A DNA stretch of 31,035 bases from Chitinophagaceae bacterium (GTDB lineage: Bacteria > Bacteroidota > Bacteroidia > Chitinophagales > Chitinophagaceae): positions 1 to 31,035 of the forward strand of contig JAEUVL010000787.1 in the NCBI GenBank assembly GCA_016786965.1, read 5' to 3'. Position numbers and translations under genes: made by a program. Position 1 is the first letter of the stretch. The number at the start of each line of letters is the position of its first letter. Positions 16,497 through 23,842 of this stretch are shown here, one piece after another. The notes under the pieces were generated by a model that was given only the letters and a program-made list of their open reading frames with translations, was not told where the DNA came from and did no database searches.

Positions 16497-17834
16497 TTAC
16501 ATCTGAACTGCGGAGGCTGTCTGGCGGCCCTGTATTCTTCCACTCTTCATCAAACCATCATACTGGCGCATCAACAATTGAGTTTCTATCTGCTGCAATG
16601 TATCAAGTATAACACCTACCATGATCAGCAATGAAGTACCTCCAAAGAAAGTAGAGAACTGCTGGGTAACACCTAACCGCTGAGCGATACCCGGCAAAAT
16701 ACCTACGAAGGCAAGCAATACAGCTCCGGGGAAGGTGATCTTATCCATGATCGCACCGATATAGTCAGCTGTAGGTTGCCCGGGTTTTACTCCGGGAATG
16801 AATCCGTTGTTTTGCTTTAAGTTATCAGCAATCTGCTTGGGATTGAAGATAAGGGCTGTGTACAGGAAAGTAAATCCTATTACCACGATGGAATAAATCA
16901 CCATGTACCAGATATTGCTATGATCTGTCAGTGCAGCAAAGAAACCACTCTGGCCTGATGTATTGAAATTGGTAAAAATTGTTGGAATAAATATGATAGC
17001 CTGTGCGAAGATGATCGGCATTACCCCGGCACTGTTCACCTTTAAAGGAAGGAACTGCCTTGCACCTCCAAATTGCCTGTTGCCCACAATTTGCTTTGCA
17101 TAGTTCACAGGCACTTTTCTCACACCCTGTATCAGCAGAATACATCCCATGATGATAGCAATCAGAATAGCTATTTCTATGATGAATACAAGTATCTGCC
17201 CGTTCCGTACGGATTTGGCACTCAACTCCTGCAGGAAGTTCTGCGGAAGCCTGGCCACGATGCCTATCATGATGATAAGAGAAGTACCATTGCCTAAACC
17301 TTTATCAGTGATCTTCTCACCCATCCACATTACAAACATGGTACCGGCTGTAAGAACAAGGATAGAAGAGAGCAGGAAAGGATAATTTCCATAGATCATT
17401 CCCGGAGATCCTTGTGCCAGTCCTTCCAGGTAGCCAACATAAGCGGATGCCTGTAAAATTGTTACCGCTACTGTAAGGTAACGGGTGTACTGATTGATCT
17501 TTTTCCGTCCACTTTCGCCCTCCTTCTGCATTTTCTGAAAGCTGGGTACCAATACAGTCATTAACTGCATAAAGATGGACGCAGAGATATAAGGCATAAT
17601 ACCTAAGGCAAATATGGAAGCATTACTGAATGATCCGCCCGAAAAAGCATCGATCAAACCAAGAATACCTGTGTTACCCTCGCCGCCATTGGTCATAGCG
17701 TTTGGATCAATCCCTGGTAAAACTATATGGCTTCCCACCCGGTAGATAGCGATCATCATGAGGGTGAACAATATCTTACCACGCAACTCTTCGATGCTCC
17801 AGATATTTTTTAGTGTCTGTATTAATTTCTTCAC
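16497..17834 (-). CDS. secY: Preprotein translocase subunit SecY
   Basis: 445 aa, the channel of the Sec translocon in the cytoplasmic membrane. About ten hydrophobic segments are visible. Family signatures include GSHIVLPGIDPNA after the first helix, LGIMPYISASIFMQLM, KITDKGLGNGTSLIIMIGI and the cytoplasmic loop PKQIADNLKQNNGFIPGVKPG. The start MKKLIQTLKNIWSIEELR is standard. The spacers before and after it (91 and 75 nt) both contain terminator-like hairpins, an arrangement that could lower secY and map expression relative to the ribosomal genes. Confidence 0.97.
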   Translation of the reverse strand: MKKLIQTLKNIWSIEELRGKILFTLMMIAIYRVGSHIVLPGIDPNAMTNGGEGNTGILGLIDAFSGGSFSNASIFALGIMPYISASIFMQLMTVLVPSFQKMQKEGESGRKKINQYTRYLTVAVTILQASAYVGYLEGLAQGSPGMIYGNYPFLLSSILVLTAGTMFVMWMGEKITDKGLGNGTSLIIMIGIVARLPQNFLQELSAKSVRNGQILVFIIEIAILIAIIMGCILLIQGVRKVPVNYAKQIVGNRQFGGARQFLPLKVNSAGVMPIIFAQAIIFIPTIFTNFNTSGQSGFFAALTDHSNIWYMVIYSIVVIGFTFLYTALIFNPKQIADNLKQNNGFIPGVKPGQPTADYIGAIMDKITFPGAVLLAFVGILPGIAQRLGVTQQFSTFFGGTSLLIMVGVILDTLQQIETQLLMRQYDGLMKSGRIQGRQTASAVQM

Positions 17835-17865
17835 GGGGATTCAAAAATTTAAAAGCATTTAAAAC

Positions 17866-17881
17866 ATCCGCTTCAGCGGAT
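17866..17881 (-). promoter_or_regulatory. Second hairpin in rplO-secY spacer
   Basis: ATCCGC (17866-17871) pairs perfectly with GCGGAT (17876-17881) around TTCA. On the minus strand it lies 8 nt after the terminator-like hairpin and is followed by GTTTTAAATGC, which is only partly U-rich. Confidence 0.45.
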
Positions 17882-17908
17882 AAATAAAAGACGCATTTTC
17901 GATGCGTC
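17881..17908 (-). terminator. Terminator-like hairpin (possible attenuator) between rplO and secY
   Basis: GACGCAT (17890-17896) pairs perfectly with ATGCGTC (17902-17908) around a 5-nt loop. On the minus strand the stem is followed by TTTTATTTAT. It has the form of a moderate intrinsic terminator placed between two co-directional operon genes. Confidence 0.55.
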
Positions 17909-17925
17909 GCTGCAATTTAGTCAAA

Positions 17926-18375
17926 TTACTTTACTATTTCCACCGATCCGCCCGCTGCTTCAATCGCTGCTTTGGCTTTTTCGCTTACGGCATTCACTTT
18001 GAAGGTGAATTTGCTTTTCAGCTCACCATTGCCAAGTATTTTGATCCTGTCAGTTTGATTGATCAGCCCGTTAATATACAAGGTCTCGGGAGTGAATTCA
18101 GTCAGGTTGTATTTTTCCGCCAGTTGTTCTACCTGGCCAAGATTAAGCACTTTGTATTCAACACGATGTGGATTCTTAAATCCACGCTTGGGTATCCGGC
18201 GTTGAATTGGCATCTGGCCACCTTCATGAGCCATCTTGCTTTTATATCCGGCACGGCTTTGTCCGCCCTTTGTACCTTTTCCGGATGTTCCGCCATGTCC
18301 GGATCCATCACCACGTCCTACTCTTTTGTCTTTGTGCGTTGCGCCTTTTGCAGGTCTTAATTCGTGTAGTTTCAT
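17926..18375 (-). CDS. rplO: 50S ribosomal protein L15 (uL15)
   Basis: 149 aa from the ATG at 18375 (MKLHELRPAKGAT), the conserved L15 start; ten extra upstream residues in the open frame are not part of the protein. The Gly-rich, basic N-terminal segment VGRGDGSGHGGTSGKGTKGG threads into 23S rRNA, and the C-terminal half forms the globular domain ending AAIEAAGGSVEIVK. It follows rpmD by 91 nt holding a palindromic hairpin. Confidence 0.95.
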   Translation of the reverse strand: MKLHELRPAKGATHKDKRVGRGDGSGHGGTSGKGTKGGQSRAGYKSKMAHEGGQMPIQRRIPKRGFKNPHRVEYKVLNLGQVEQLAEKYNLTEFTPETLYINGLINQTDRIKILGNGELKSKFTFKVNAVSEKAKAAIEAAGGSVEIVK

Positions 18376-18424
18376 TTTTTGATTTTTAACTCGACGGGGA
18401 ATCACCCCTCGCTTTTATTAATGA

Positions 18425-18455
18425 GAAAATGTGAATATAAAATATACACATTTTC
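18425..18455. repeat. AATGTGAAA-type spacer hairpin, rpmD-rplO
   Basis: GAAAATGTG (18425-18433) and CACATTTTC (18447-18455) form a perfect 9-bp inverted repeat around a 13-nt AT-rich loop. The arms contain the same AATGTG/CACATT core as hairpins at 19688, 23752 and 25394. Confidence 0.6.
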
Positions 18456-18466
18456 ATATTTACTGA

Positions 18467-18649
18467 TTATGCCAATTCTTCCACTTTCAGCAGGTGAGTT
18501 ACTTTGCGTATCATGCCCAATATCTGTGGGGTAGATTCAACTTCCTTTGTAGAATTGGTTTTATTCAGACCCAGTGCCTGCAAAGTCAGTTTCTGACGTT
18601 CAGACCTGTCGATAGGGCTTTTTACCAATGTTATTTTAAGCTTTTTCAT
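18467..18649 (-). CDS. rpmD: 50S ribosomal protein L30 (uL30)
   Basis: 60 aa from the ATG at 18649 (MKKLKITLVKSPIDR), the usual bacterial L30 length. It has the short family signature SPIDRSERQKLTLQALGL and ends MIRKVTHLLKVEEL. L30 sits on the solvent side of the 50S subunit. The standard position between rpsE and rplO is kept. An earlier ATG at 18670 would add seven residues with no family support. Confidence 0.93.
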   Translation of the reverse strand: MKKLKITLVKSPIDRSERQKLTLQALGLNKTNSTKEVESTPQILGMIRKVTHLLKVEELA

Positions 18650-18718
18650 TTTTATTCTTTTAAGGATCAAAGTTTAGGGTCAGCATTCTTTCGCATCGAA
18701 CACCAAACAATAAACTGT

Positions 18719-19237
18719 TTAGCCATTGAAAACTTTCTTCAAACCAAGGGTACGGGTTTTGGCAACATTGATTGGCTCACGAAGCAACGCCAATGCTTTA
18801 AAAGTTGCTTTCACCACGTTGTGGGGGTTAGCAGAGCCTAATGATTTTGCCAATACATCGGTAACTCCCGCTGCTTCTAAAACAGCACGCATGGAGCCTC
18901 CGGCAATCACACCAGTACCATGAGCGGCCGGCTTGATCAAAACCTTGGCAGCCCCTTCTTTAGCCCACTGATCATGAGGGATCGTACCCTTCATTACAGG
19001 AACTTTAATGAGGTTCTTTTTAGCATCCTCAATGCCTTTGGTAATAGCTTCCTGAACTTCTTTGGCTTTACCAAGACCATGCCCCACCACACCATTCTCA
19101 TTACCTACAACTACCAGTGCAGAGAAACTAAAGGCACGGCCACCCTTTGTGGTTTTTACCACCCTGTTAATAGCTACCACCTTGTCTTTCAGTTCCAGGT
19201 CGCCGGCTTTTACCTTGTTTACGTTAAGCTTTGACAT
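18719..19237 (-). CDS. rpsE: 30S ribosomal protein S5 (uS5)
   Basis: 172 aa. The N-terminal double-stranded RNA-binding-like domain (LELKDKVVAINRVVKTTKGGRAFSF) is followed by VVGNENGVVGHGLGKAKEVQEAI and the C-terminal domain with GTGVIAGGSMRAVLEAAGVTD. S5 contributes to decoding accuracy on the 30S body. It follows rplR by 33 nt and is 69 nt from rpmD. Confidence 0.96.
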   Translation of the reverse strand: MSKLNVNKVKAGDLELKDKVVAINRVVKTTKGGRAFSFSALVVVGNENGVVGHGLGKAKEVQEAITKGIEDAKKNLIKVPVMKGTIPHDQWAKEGAAKVLIKPAAHGTGVIAGGSMRAVLEAAGVTDVLAKSLGSANPHNVVKATFKALALLREPINVAKTRTLGLKKVFNG

Positions 19238-19270
19238 TATATACTTATAATTAAAAGTTTGAAAGTATTA

Positions 19271-19633
19271 TTAAAATTGAAGACCACCTTCCCTGGCTCC
19301 GTCAGCTACAGATTTCACACGGCCATGGTAGAGATAACCCCCACGGTCAAATGTTACATCCTTAATGCCCAGTTCAATTGCTTTCTTGGCAATAGCCTCT
19401 CCTACCATCTTACTCTTTTCCACTTTATTAGCCTTCTGTGCCTGGATCGCTTTGTCTTTTGATGATACAGCAGCCAGTGTCTCGCCTTTTGTATCGTCAA
19501 TTAATTGTACATAGATATCCGCATTGCTTCTGAATACAGACAAGCGGGGCTTCTGAGCCGTGCCTTCACCGATCTTACGGCGGATTCTGTAACGGATGTT
19601 CTGTCTTCTTTGTGATTTAACTTTTGGGTTCAT
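19271..19633 (-). CDS. rplR: 50S ribosomal protein L18 (uL18)
   Basis: 120 aa. The basic N terminus (RRQNIRYRIRRKIGEGTAQKPRLSVFRS) and the end FDRGGYLYHGRVKSVADGAREGGLQF are the L18 signatures. It binds 5S rRNA in the central protuberance. Its 129-nt upstream spacer, the second widest ordinary gap in the cluster, carries a repeat-type hairpin. Confidence 0.96.
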   Translation of the reverse strand: MNPKVKSQRRQNIRYRIRRKIGEGTAQKPRLSVFRSNADIYVQLIDDTKGETLAAVSSKDKAIQAQKANKVEKSKMVGEAIAKKAIELGIKDVTFDRGGYLYHGRVKSVADGAREGGLQF

Positions 19634-19671
19634 CTCTTTCTATTTTTAGTCCCCTGATTCTGCCAGGGAGT

Positions 19672-19760
19672 AATGTGAAATTTTGAGAATGTGAAAACGA
19701 AGTACAATCCGGTGATCTGGGCTAATTTCCTCATTAGCACATTTACCACACTTTCACATT
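19672..19760. repeat. AATGTGAAA-type spacer hairpin, rplF-rplR
   Basis: AATGTGAAA occurs at 19672-19680 and again at 19688-19696, and its complement TTTCACATT at 19752-19760, closing a loop of about 55 nt. Inside it GCTAAT (19721-19726) pairs with ATTAGC (19733-19738). It is a diverged relative of the 97-nt elements at 23728 and 25370. Confidence 0.55.
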
Positions 19761-19762
19761 TG

Positions 19763-20317
19763 TTATTTACCAGCCGCTTTACCAGCTTTTTTGCGTACTA
19801 CTTCACCCACATAGCGAACACCTTTTCCTTTGTATGGTTCAGGCTTACGCAGGCTGCGCAGTTTGGCCGCTACTTGTCCGATCAATTGCTTATCAATTCC
19901 CTCGAGGGTGATGATAGGGTTCTGACCTTTTTCCTGCGCCGTAGCTACTTTCAGTTCTTTAGGTACTTCGAAAATGATATTGTGTGAATAGCCCAAAGCA
20001 AGATCAAGGATATTACCCTGGTTAGCTGCTTTGAAACCCACACCGATCAGTTCCAATTTTCTTTCATATCCATCAGTAACACCTTTCACCAGGTTAGAAA
20101 CCAGTGAACGGTATAAACCATGCATAGCACGATGGCGTATCTGATCAGTAGGGCGTGCAAAAGTGATAGTACCGTCTTTTACTTCTACAGTAATATCACG
20201 GTCAATCGCCTGCTTCAGTTCACCTTTTGGTCCTTTTACAGTAACCACATTGTCTTTACCCACTGAAATGGTTACACCATTAGGAGCTACGACCGGCTTT
20301 TTTCCTATACGAGACAT
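19763..20317 (-). CDS. rplF: 50S ribosomal protein L6 (uL6)
   Basis: 184 aa with two related domains. MSRIGKKPVVAPNGV is the standard start, and the C-terminal GIDKQLIGQVAAKLRSLRKPEPYKGKGVRYVGE is the L6 signature that contacts 23S rRNA near the sarcin-ricin loop. The tail ends in Lys/Ala-rich residues. Confidence 0.97.
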   Translation of the reverse strand: MSRIGKKPVVAPNGVTISVGKDNVVTVKGPKGELKQAIDRDITVEVKDGTITFARPTDQIRHRAMHGLYRSLVSNLVKGVTDGYERKLELIGVGFKAANQGNILDLALGYSHNIIFEVPKELKVATAQEKGQNPIITLEGIDKQLIGQVAAKLRSLRKPEPYKGKGVRYVGEVVRKKAGKAAGK

Positions 20318-20350
20318 AATTAGTTATTTTTCTTTTTATTTAAATGTTTA

Positions 20351-20362
20351 CTGACCGGTCAG
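20351..20362. repeat. 12-bp perfect palindrome in rpsH-rplF spacer
   Basis: CTGACCGGTCAG is its own reverse complement and lies in the 84-nt gap before rplF. No repeat of it was noticed elsewhere in the window. It could form a tight hairpin or a binding site for a dimeric protein; nothing else supports either. Confidence 0.4.
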
Positions 20363-20401
20363 CCTAGTATAGTTTCGGCTTAATGTATCAGTAATTTTCT
20401 A

Positions 20402-20800
20402 TTAATAGATGTAGCAAAGAACTTCGCCACCTACATTCTGTGCTTTGGCATCTTTATCCGTCATAACACCCTTTGAAGTGGACAGAATAGCCACGCCTAA
20501 TCCATTTTTTACACGGCGGAACTCAGCAGGTTTGGCATACTGGCGCAGACCAGGGCTACTCACCCTTTCCATGCTCTGGATAGCCGGCTGCTTAGTAGAA
20601 GGATCGTACTTTAAAGCGATCTTGATTACGCCTTGTTTGTTATCATCCTCAAACTTGTATTTCAGGATATATCCCTGGTTGTACAGGATCTCTGTCATAC
20701 GCTTCTTCAAATTAGAAGCAGGGATGTCTACCACACGGTGACCAGCCATTTGTGCGTTACGGATTCTGGTCAGGAAATCTGCTATAGGATCTGTTACCAT
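20402..20800 (-). CDS. rpsH: 30S ribosomal protein S8 (uS8)
   Basis: 132 aa. MVTDPIADFLTRIRNAQ is the conserved start, and the C-terminal GLGVAILSTSKGVMTDKDAKAQNVGGEVLCYIY is the 16S rRNA-binding signature. In Escherichia coli S8 is the translational repressor of the spc operon; the homologous leader (near rplE) was not recognised here. Confidence 0.97.
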   Translation of the reverse strand: MVTDPIADFLTRIRNAQMAGHRVVDIPASNLKKRMTEILYNQGYILKYKFEDDNKQGVIKIALKYDPSTKQPAIQSMERVSSPGLRQYAKPAEFRRVKNGLGVAILSTSKGVMTDKDAKAQNVGGEVLCYIY

Positions 20801-20818
20801 ATTTTTTGCCCTCCTACG

Positions 20819-20836
20819 TCCCGATTTGAATCGGGA
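20819..20836 (-). promoter_or_regulatory. Hairpin in rpsN-rpsH spacer
   Basis: TCCCGAT (20819-20825) pairs perfectly with ATCGGGA (20830-20836) around TTGA. No U tract follows on the minus strand, so it is not a terminator; it may be a processing or stabilising structure. Confidence 0.4.
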
Positions 20837-20908
20837 TAATTGGATAGTTTAATTTAAAAATTTATTTCTGTCAGCAGGGAGGTTATTCACCTTTCACTAT
20901 TGACATTG

Positions 20909-21178
20909 TTACCAGCTTGCTTTTTTCAAGCCGGGAATTTTTCCATTCAATGCCATATCCCTTACCATGATCCTTGAAAGACCGAAGTAGCGGATATACC
21001 CTTTAGGACGGCCAGTGATCTGGCAACGGTTCTTCAACCGAACCCTGGAAGAGTTTCTTGGCAGTTCATCAAGAGCTTTCCAGTCGCCTGCTTTTTTCAG
21101 CTCTGCTCTTTTAACAGCATGCTGGGCAACCATCTTCTCTCTCTTTTTTTGCCTGGCTTTAATTGATGTTTTTGCCAT
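20909..21178 (-). CDS. rpsN: 30S ribosomal protein S14 (uS14), zinc-free form
   Basis: 89 aa, the long form. The C-terminal NRCQITGRPKGYIRYFGLSRIMVRDMAL keeps one Cys and lacks the two CxxC pairs of the zinc-binding short form. It therefore does not need zinc, like E. coli S14. It follows rplE by 14 nt. Confidence 0.96.
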   Translation of the reverse strand: MAKTSIKARQKKREKMVAQHAVKRAELKKAGDWKALDELPRNSSRVRLKNRCQITGRPKGYIRYFGLSRIMVRDMALNGKIPGLKKASW

Positions 21179-21192
21179 GTTTATTTATTCTT

Positions 21193-21771
21193 TTAGTTAG
21201 AACTATTTTTTGTTGCGTTTTTGAAAGGCATACCTAATTCCTTCAGTAATTCGTATGCTTCTTCGTCTGTGTTCGCAGTAGTTACAAAAGTGATATCCAT
21301 ACCAGTGATCTTGTTCACTTTGTCGATATCGATCTCCGGGAAGATGATCTGCTCCGTAACACCTAATGTGTAGTTACCGCGGCCATCAAAAGCTTTCTCA
21401 TTCACACCTTTGAAGTCACGTACACGGGGCAGCGCTACAGCGATCAGGCGATCCAGAAACTCATACATCTTTTCTCCACGCAGTGTAACCCTTGCGCCAA
21501 TCGGCATATTCTTACGCAGTTTGAAGTTAGAGATGTCCTTTTTTGACATAGTAGCCACGGCCTTTTGACCAGCAATTGTAGTCAATTCATCCAGTGCGAT
21601 GTCAACCAGTTTCTTGTCAGAAACGGCACCATTCACGCCACGGTTCAGGCATATCTTCTCCAGCTTGGGAGCCTGCATTACAGAATCATAACCGAATTTC
21701 TTTACTAACGCAGGTACAACATCTTTTTTGTACTTATCTGCCAGTCTCGGGGTATATGTTTTTGTGCTCAT
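21193..21771 (-). CDS. rplE: 50S ribosomal protein L5 (uL5)
   Basis: 192 aa. It carries the signature ICLNRGVNGAVSDKK, GARVTLRGEKMYEFLDRLI and the C-terminal DIDKVNKITGMDITFVTTA. L5 binds 5S rRNA and contacts tRNA. Its start codon overlaps the rplX stop by one base (TAATG), the tightest junction in the cluster, implying translational coupling. Confidence 0.97.
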   Translation of the reverse strand: MSTKTYTPRLADKYKKDVVPALVKKFGYDSVMQAPKLEKICLNRGVNGAVSDKKLVDIALDELTTIAGQKAVATMSKKDISNFKLRKNMPIGARVTLRGEKMYEFLDRLIAVALPRVRDFKGVNEKAFDGRGNYTLGVTEQIIFPEIDIDKVNKITGMDITFVTTANTDEEAYELLKELGMPFKNATKNSSN

Positions 21772-22115
21772 TATTTTTTACCTCCCTGAGTTTTTGTTGT
21801 TTTAAACACTCGTTCTGTTTTACCATCTTTTCTCACACGGGTCACACGGGCACCAGCTTTCTGGGCAGCATCCCAAAGCATCACATTACTGATGTGGATG
21901 GGGGCTTCCTTCTTTACAATACCGCCTTTGGTATTTTGTGCAGATGGTTTAGTGTGCTTGGTGATAATATTTACCCCTTCTACGATCACTTTACCTTCTT
22001 CCACCAATACTTCCCTTACTACACGTGGTTTTGATAAATCCTTATCATCACCTGTAATTACCACCACATTGTCGCCTTTGCGGATATTGTACTTCGGTTT
22101 AAATCTTGCTTTCAT
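21771..22115 (-). CDS. rplX: 50S ribosomal protein L24 (uL24)
   Basis: 114 aa. It begins with a KOW motif (IRKGDNVVVITGDDKD), followed by VEGVNIITKHTKPSAQNTKGGIVKKEAPIHISNV, typical of L24, an early assembly protein at the 5' end of 23S rRNA. It sits 137 nt downstream of rplN, the widest ordinary gap in the cluster; the gap carries a dispersed repeat. Confidence 0.96.
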   Translation of the reverse strand: MKARFKPKYNIRKGDNVVVITGDDKDLSKPRVVREVLVEEGKVIVEGVNIITKHTKPSAQNTKGGIVKKEAPIHISNVMLWDAAQKAGARVTRVRKDGKTERVFKTTKTQGGKK

Positions 22116-22183
22116 TTTTTCTATTCTTTACTCCGTTTTTGCGGAATGATTTACTTTTTTGTTTTCGGCTTTGGTTCCCTGAT

Positions 22184-22241
22184 CATCGTCCCTTGCGTCG
22201 CACCCCTCATCTTCCTGTTCTCTATTCATCAGGAGACGATG
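22184..22241. repeat. Dispersed repeat, copy 2, enclosed by a 7-bp inverted repeat
   Basis: 22187-22203 (CGTCCCTTGCGTCGCAC) is identical to 5028-5044. CATCGTC (22184-22190) and GACGATG (22235-22241) enclose the region, so the insert could fold as a unit in the rplN-rplX spacer. An inner CCTG/CAGG pairing is also possible. Confidence 0.6.
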
Positions 22242-22252
22242 GTAAAAATATT

Positions 22253-22621
22253 TTACAGAACCTCAGGCGCCAATGAAATGATCTTCATATAACCCTTGTC
22301 TCTCAACTCCCTGGCCACCGGCCCGAAAATACGGGTACCGCGGGGTTCGTCAGACTGGTTCAGTATCACCACCGCATTGTCATCAAAACGGATATAAGAA
22401 CCATCTTTACGACGCAATTTATTAGTAGTGCGTACGATTACCGCTTTAGCAACTGTACCTTTTTTGATACCGCCTTGTGGTATAGCATCTTTTACTGTTA
22501 CTACGATCTTATCGCCGATCCTTGCATAACGCTGTCCGCTGTTGCCGAGTACCCGGATACAAAGCACCTCTTTGGCACCACTGTTGTCCGCTACATTTAA
22601 CCGGCTTTCTTGCTGAATCAT
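22253..22621 (-). CDS. rplN: 50S ribosomal protein L14 (uL14)
   Basis: 122 aa, the standard length. MIQQESRLNVADNSGAKEVLCIRVLG is the conserved start and DDNAVVILNQSDEPRGTRIFGPVARELR the family signature. L14 forms part of the intersubunit face of the 50S subunit, bridging to 16S rRNA. Confidence 0.97.
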   Translation of the reverse strand: MIQQESRLNVADNSGAKEVLCIRVLGNSGQRYARIGDKIVVTVKDAIPQGGIKKGTVAKAVIVRTTNKLRRKDGSYIRFDDNAVVILNQSDEPRGTRIFGPVARELRDKGYMKIISLAPEVL

Positions 22622-22631
22622 CTTATTATTA

Positions 22632-22659
22632 TTTTGAATTTTGAATTTTGAATTTTGAA
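22632..22659. repeat. Tandem 7-nt repeat (TTTTGAA) x4
   Basis: Four perfect head-to-tail copies of TTTTGAA lie directly before rplN in the transcript-side spacer rpsQ-rplN. Such short tracts can vary in copy number by slippage. Confidence 0.8.
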
Positions 22660-22718
22660 TTTATCTGCAAACCTCTCGTGGAATGCATTCATAACTCATC
22701 ATTCAGCATTTTACATTG

Positions 22719-22976
22719 TTATTTCACTTTCTCTACCACTTCCACCAGTCTCCAGCGCTTTGTTTTGCTCAACGGACGGGTCTCCATGATCTTTACCACA
22801 TCACCAATACTGCACTCATTCTTATCATCATGAGCATGGAACTTTGTGGTTTTCTTTACGAACTTACCATAGATCGGGTGTTTTACTTTTCTTTCCACAG
22901 CCACAGTAATGGTCTTTGCCATTTTGTTGCTGGTTACCACGCCAATCCTGGTCTTTCTTAAATTTCTTGCTTCCAT
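22719..22976 (-). CDS. rpsQ: 30S ribosomal protein S17 (uS17)
   Basis: 85 aa, OB fold. RIGVVTSNKMAKTITVAVERKVKHPIYGKFVKKTTKFHAHD is the family core and IGDVVKIMETRPLSKTKRWRLVEV the C-terminal signature. It binds the 5' domain of 16S rRNA. Separated from rpmC by 89 nt containing a 14-nt tandem duplication. Confidence 0.96.
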   Translation of the reverse strand: MEARNLRKTRIGVVTSNKMAKTITVAVERKVKHPIYGKFVKKTTKFHAHDDKNECSIGDVVKIMETRPLSKTKRWRLVEVVEKVK

Positions 22977-22990
22977 TTATCTGAGTTTAA

Positions 22991-23063
22991 GGGTTTAATG
23001 TTTCGGGTTTAATGTTTCGGGTCCTCCTGAACCTTCCACTTTAACCGTTCAACTTTAAACTTC
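22991..23063. repeat. GGTTTAA-type spacer element, rpmC-rpsQ
   Basis: GGGTTTAATGTTTC is duplicated head to tail (22991-23004 and 23005-23018). On the other side are TTTAACCG and CTTTAAACTTC (23053-23063), partly complementary to the left part. The 11-mer CTTTAAACTTC recurs at 25063-25073 in another spacer of this cluster. Confidence 0.5.
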
Positions 23064-23065
23064 AT

Positions 23066-23275
23066 TTATGCTTGCTGTTGTTTTAACTTCAATTCCGTTT
23101 TCAGACGGGCTATTTCCCTGCGTAATCCACGAATGGTCATTGGATTCTCCAATGGAGATATCGTATGAGCAAACTCCAGTTTTTTTAACCTTTGTTTGTC
23201 TTCTTCCAGGCGGGCCATCAGGTCCTGCTCATTCATTCCATGGATGCTTTTTACAAAATCTGCTTTCTTTGACAT
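23066..23275 (-). CDS. rpmC: 50S ribosomal protein L29 (uL29)
   Basis: 69 aa, a small two-helix protein near the polypeptide exit tunnel. The signature is PLENPMTIRGLRREIARLKTEL, equivalent to the NPMRIRxVRRDIARIKT motif. The start MSKKADFVKSIHGMNEQDLM is typical of Bacteroidota. It follows rplP by 21 nt. Confidence 0.94.
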   Translation of the reverse strand: MSKKADFVKSIHGMNEQDLMARLEEDKQRLKKLEFAHTISPLENPMTIRGLRREIARLKTELKLKQQQA

Positions 23276-23296
23276 CGCTATTCGATTTATTGATTA

Positions 23297-23719
23297 TTAC
23301 GCTGTAACCAGGTCACGGCGTACAATGAACTTAGTTTTAATTGGCAGTTTACCGGCTGCAAGGGCCAATGAAGCACGGGCCACCTGCTCGCTTACGCCAT
23401 CAATTTCAAAAATGATACGCCCGGGTTTTACTACAGCAGCCCAGTACTCCAGGTTACCTTTACCCTTACCCATCCTTACCTCTGCTGGTTTGGCAGTAAT
23501 TGGTTTATCAGGGAAAATGCGGATCCACACATTACCTTCTCTTTTCATTTCACGGGTCAGTGCCTGACGGGCCGCTTCTATCTGGCGGTCAGTTATCCAG
23601 TGCTGATCCAATGCTTTCAGCGCAAAGGAGCCAAAGGAAATTGTTGTTCCTCTTTTAGCGTCGCCTTTCATACGACCTTTCTGCATTTTCCTGTGCTTCG
23701 TTCTTTTCGGTTGTAACAT
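23297..23719 (-). CDS. rplP: 50S ribosomal protein L16 (uL16)
   Basis: 140 aa. MLQPKRTKHRKMQKGRMKG and the PDKPITAKPAEVRMGKGKGNLEYWAAVVKPGRIIFEI block identify L16, which shapes the A-site tRNA-binding face of the 50S subunit. It is preceded by a 123-nt spacer made mostly of a 97-nt repeated element. Confidence 0.97.
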   Translation of the reverse strand: MLQPKRTKHRKMQKGRMKGDAKRGTTISFGSFALKALDQHWITDRQIEAARQALTREMKREGNVWIRIFPDKPITAKPAEVRMGKGKGNLEYWAAVVKPGRIIFEIDGVSEQVARASLALAAGKLPIKTKFIVRRDLVTA

Positions 23720-23727
23720 TTTAAATC

Positions 23728-23824
23728 AATTTGAAAATTTGAAAATGTGGAAATGTGAAAATGATCTCCACTATCAAAATTTTATCTTTTTAGAACAGGC
23801 GTGACCTTTAATTTTCACATTATC
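23728..23824. repeat. 97-nt intergenic stem-loop element, copy 1 (rpsC-rplP)
   Basis: The first 55 nt match the start of 25370-25466 at 52 positions without gaps, and the final TAATTTTCACATTATC is identical; the middle differs. AATGTGAAAAT (23752-23762) and ATTTTCACATT (23811-23821) form a perfect 11-bp inverted repeat. The spacer is 123 nt, the same length as the one holding the other copy. Confidence 0.8.
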
Positions 23825-23842
23825 ACACCCGGACACTACACA

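Noticed and set aside
20351..20362. CTGACCGGTCAG palindrome as a TetR-type operator
   Set aside because: Single copy, inside a ribosomal operon spacer with no regulator gene nearby; kept only as a repeat feature.
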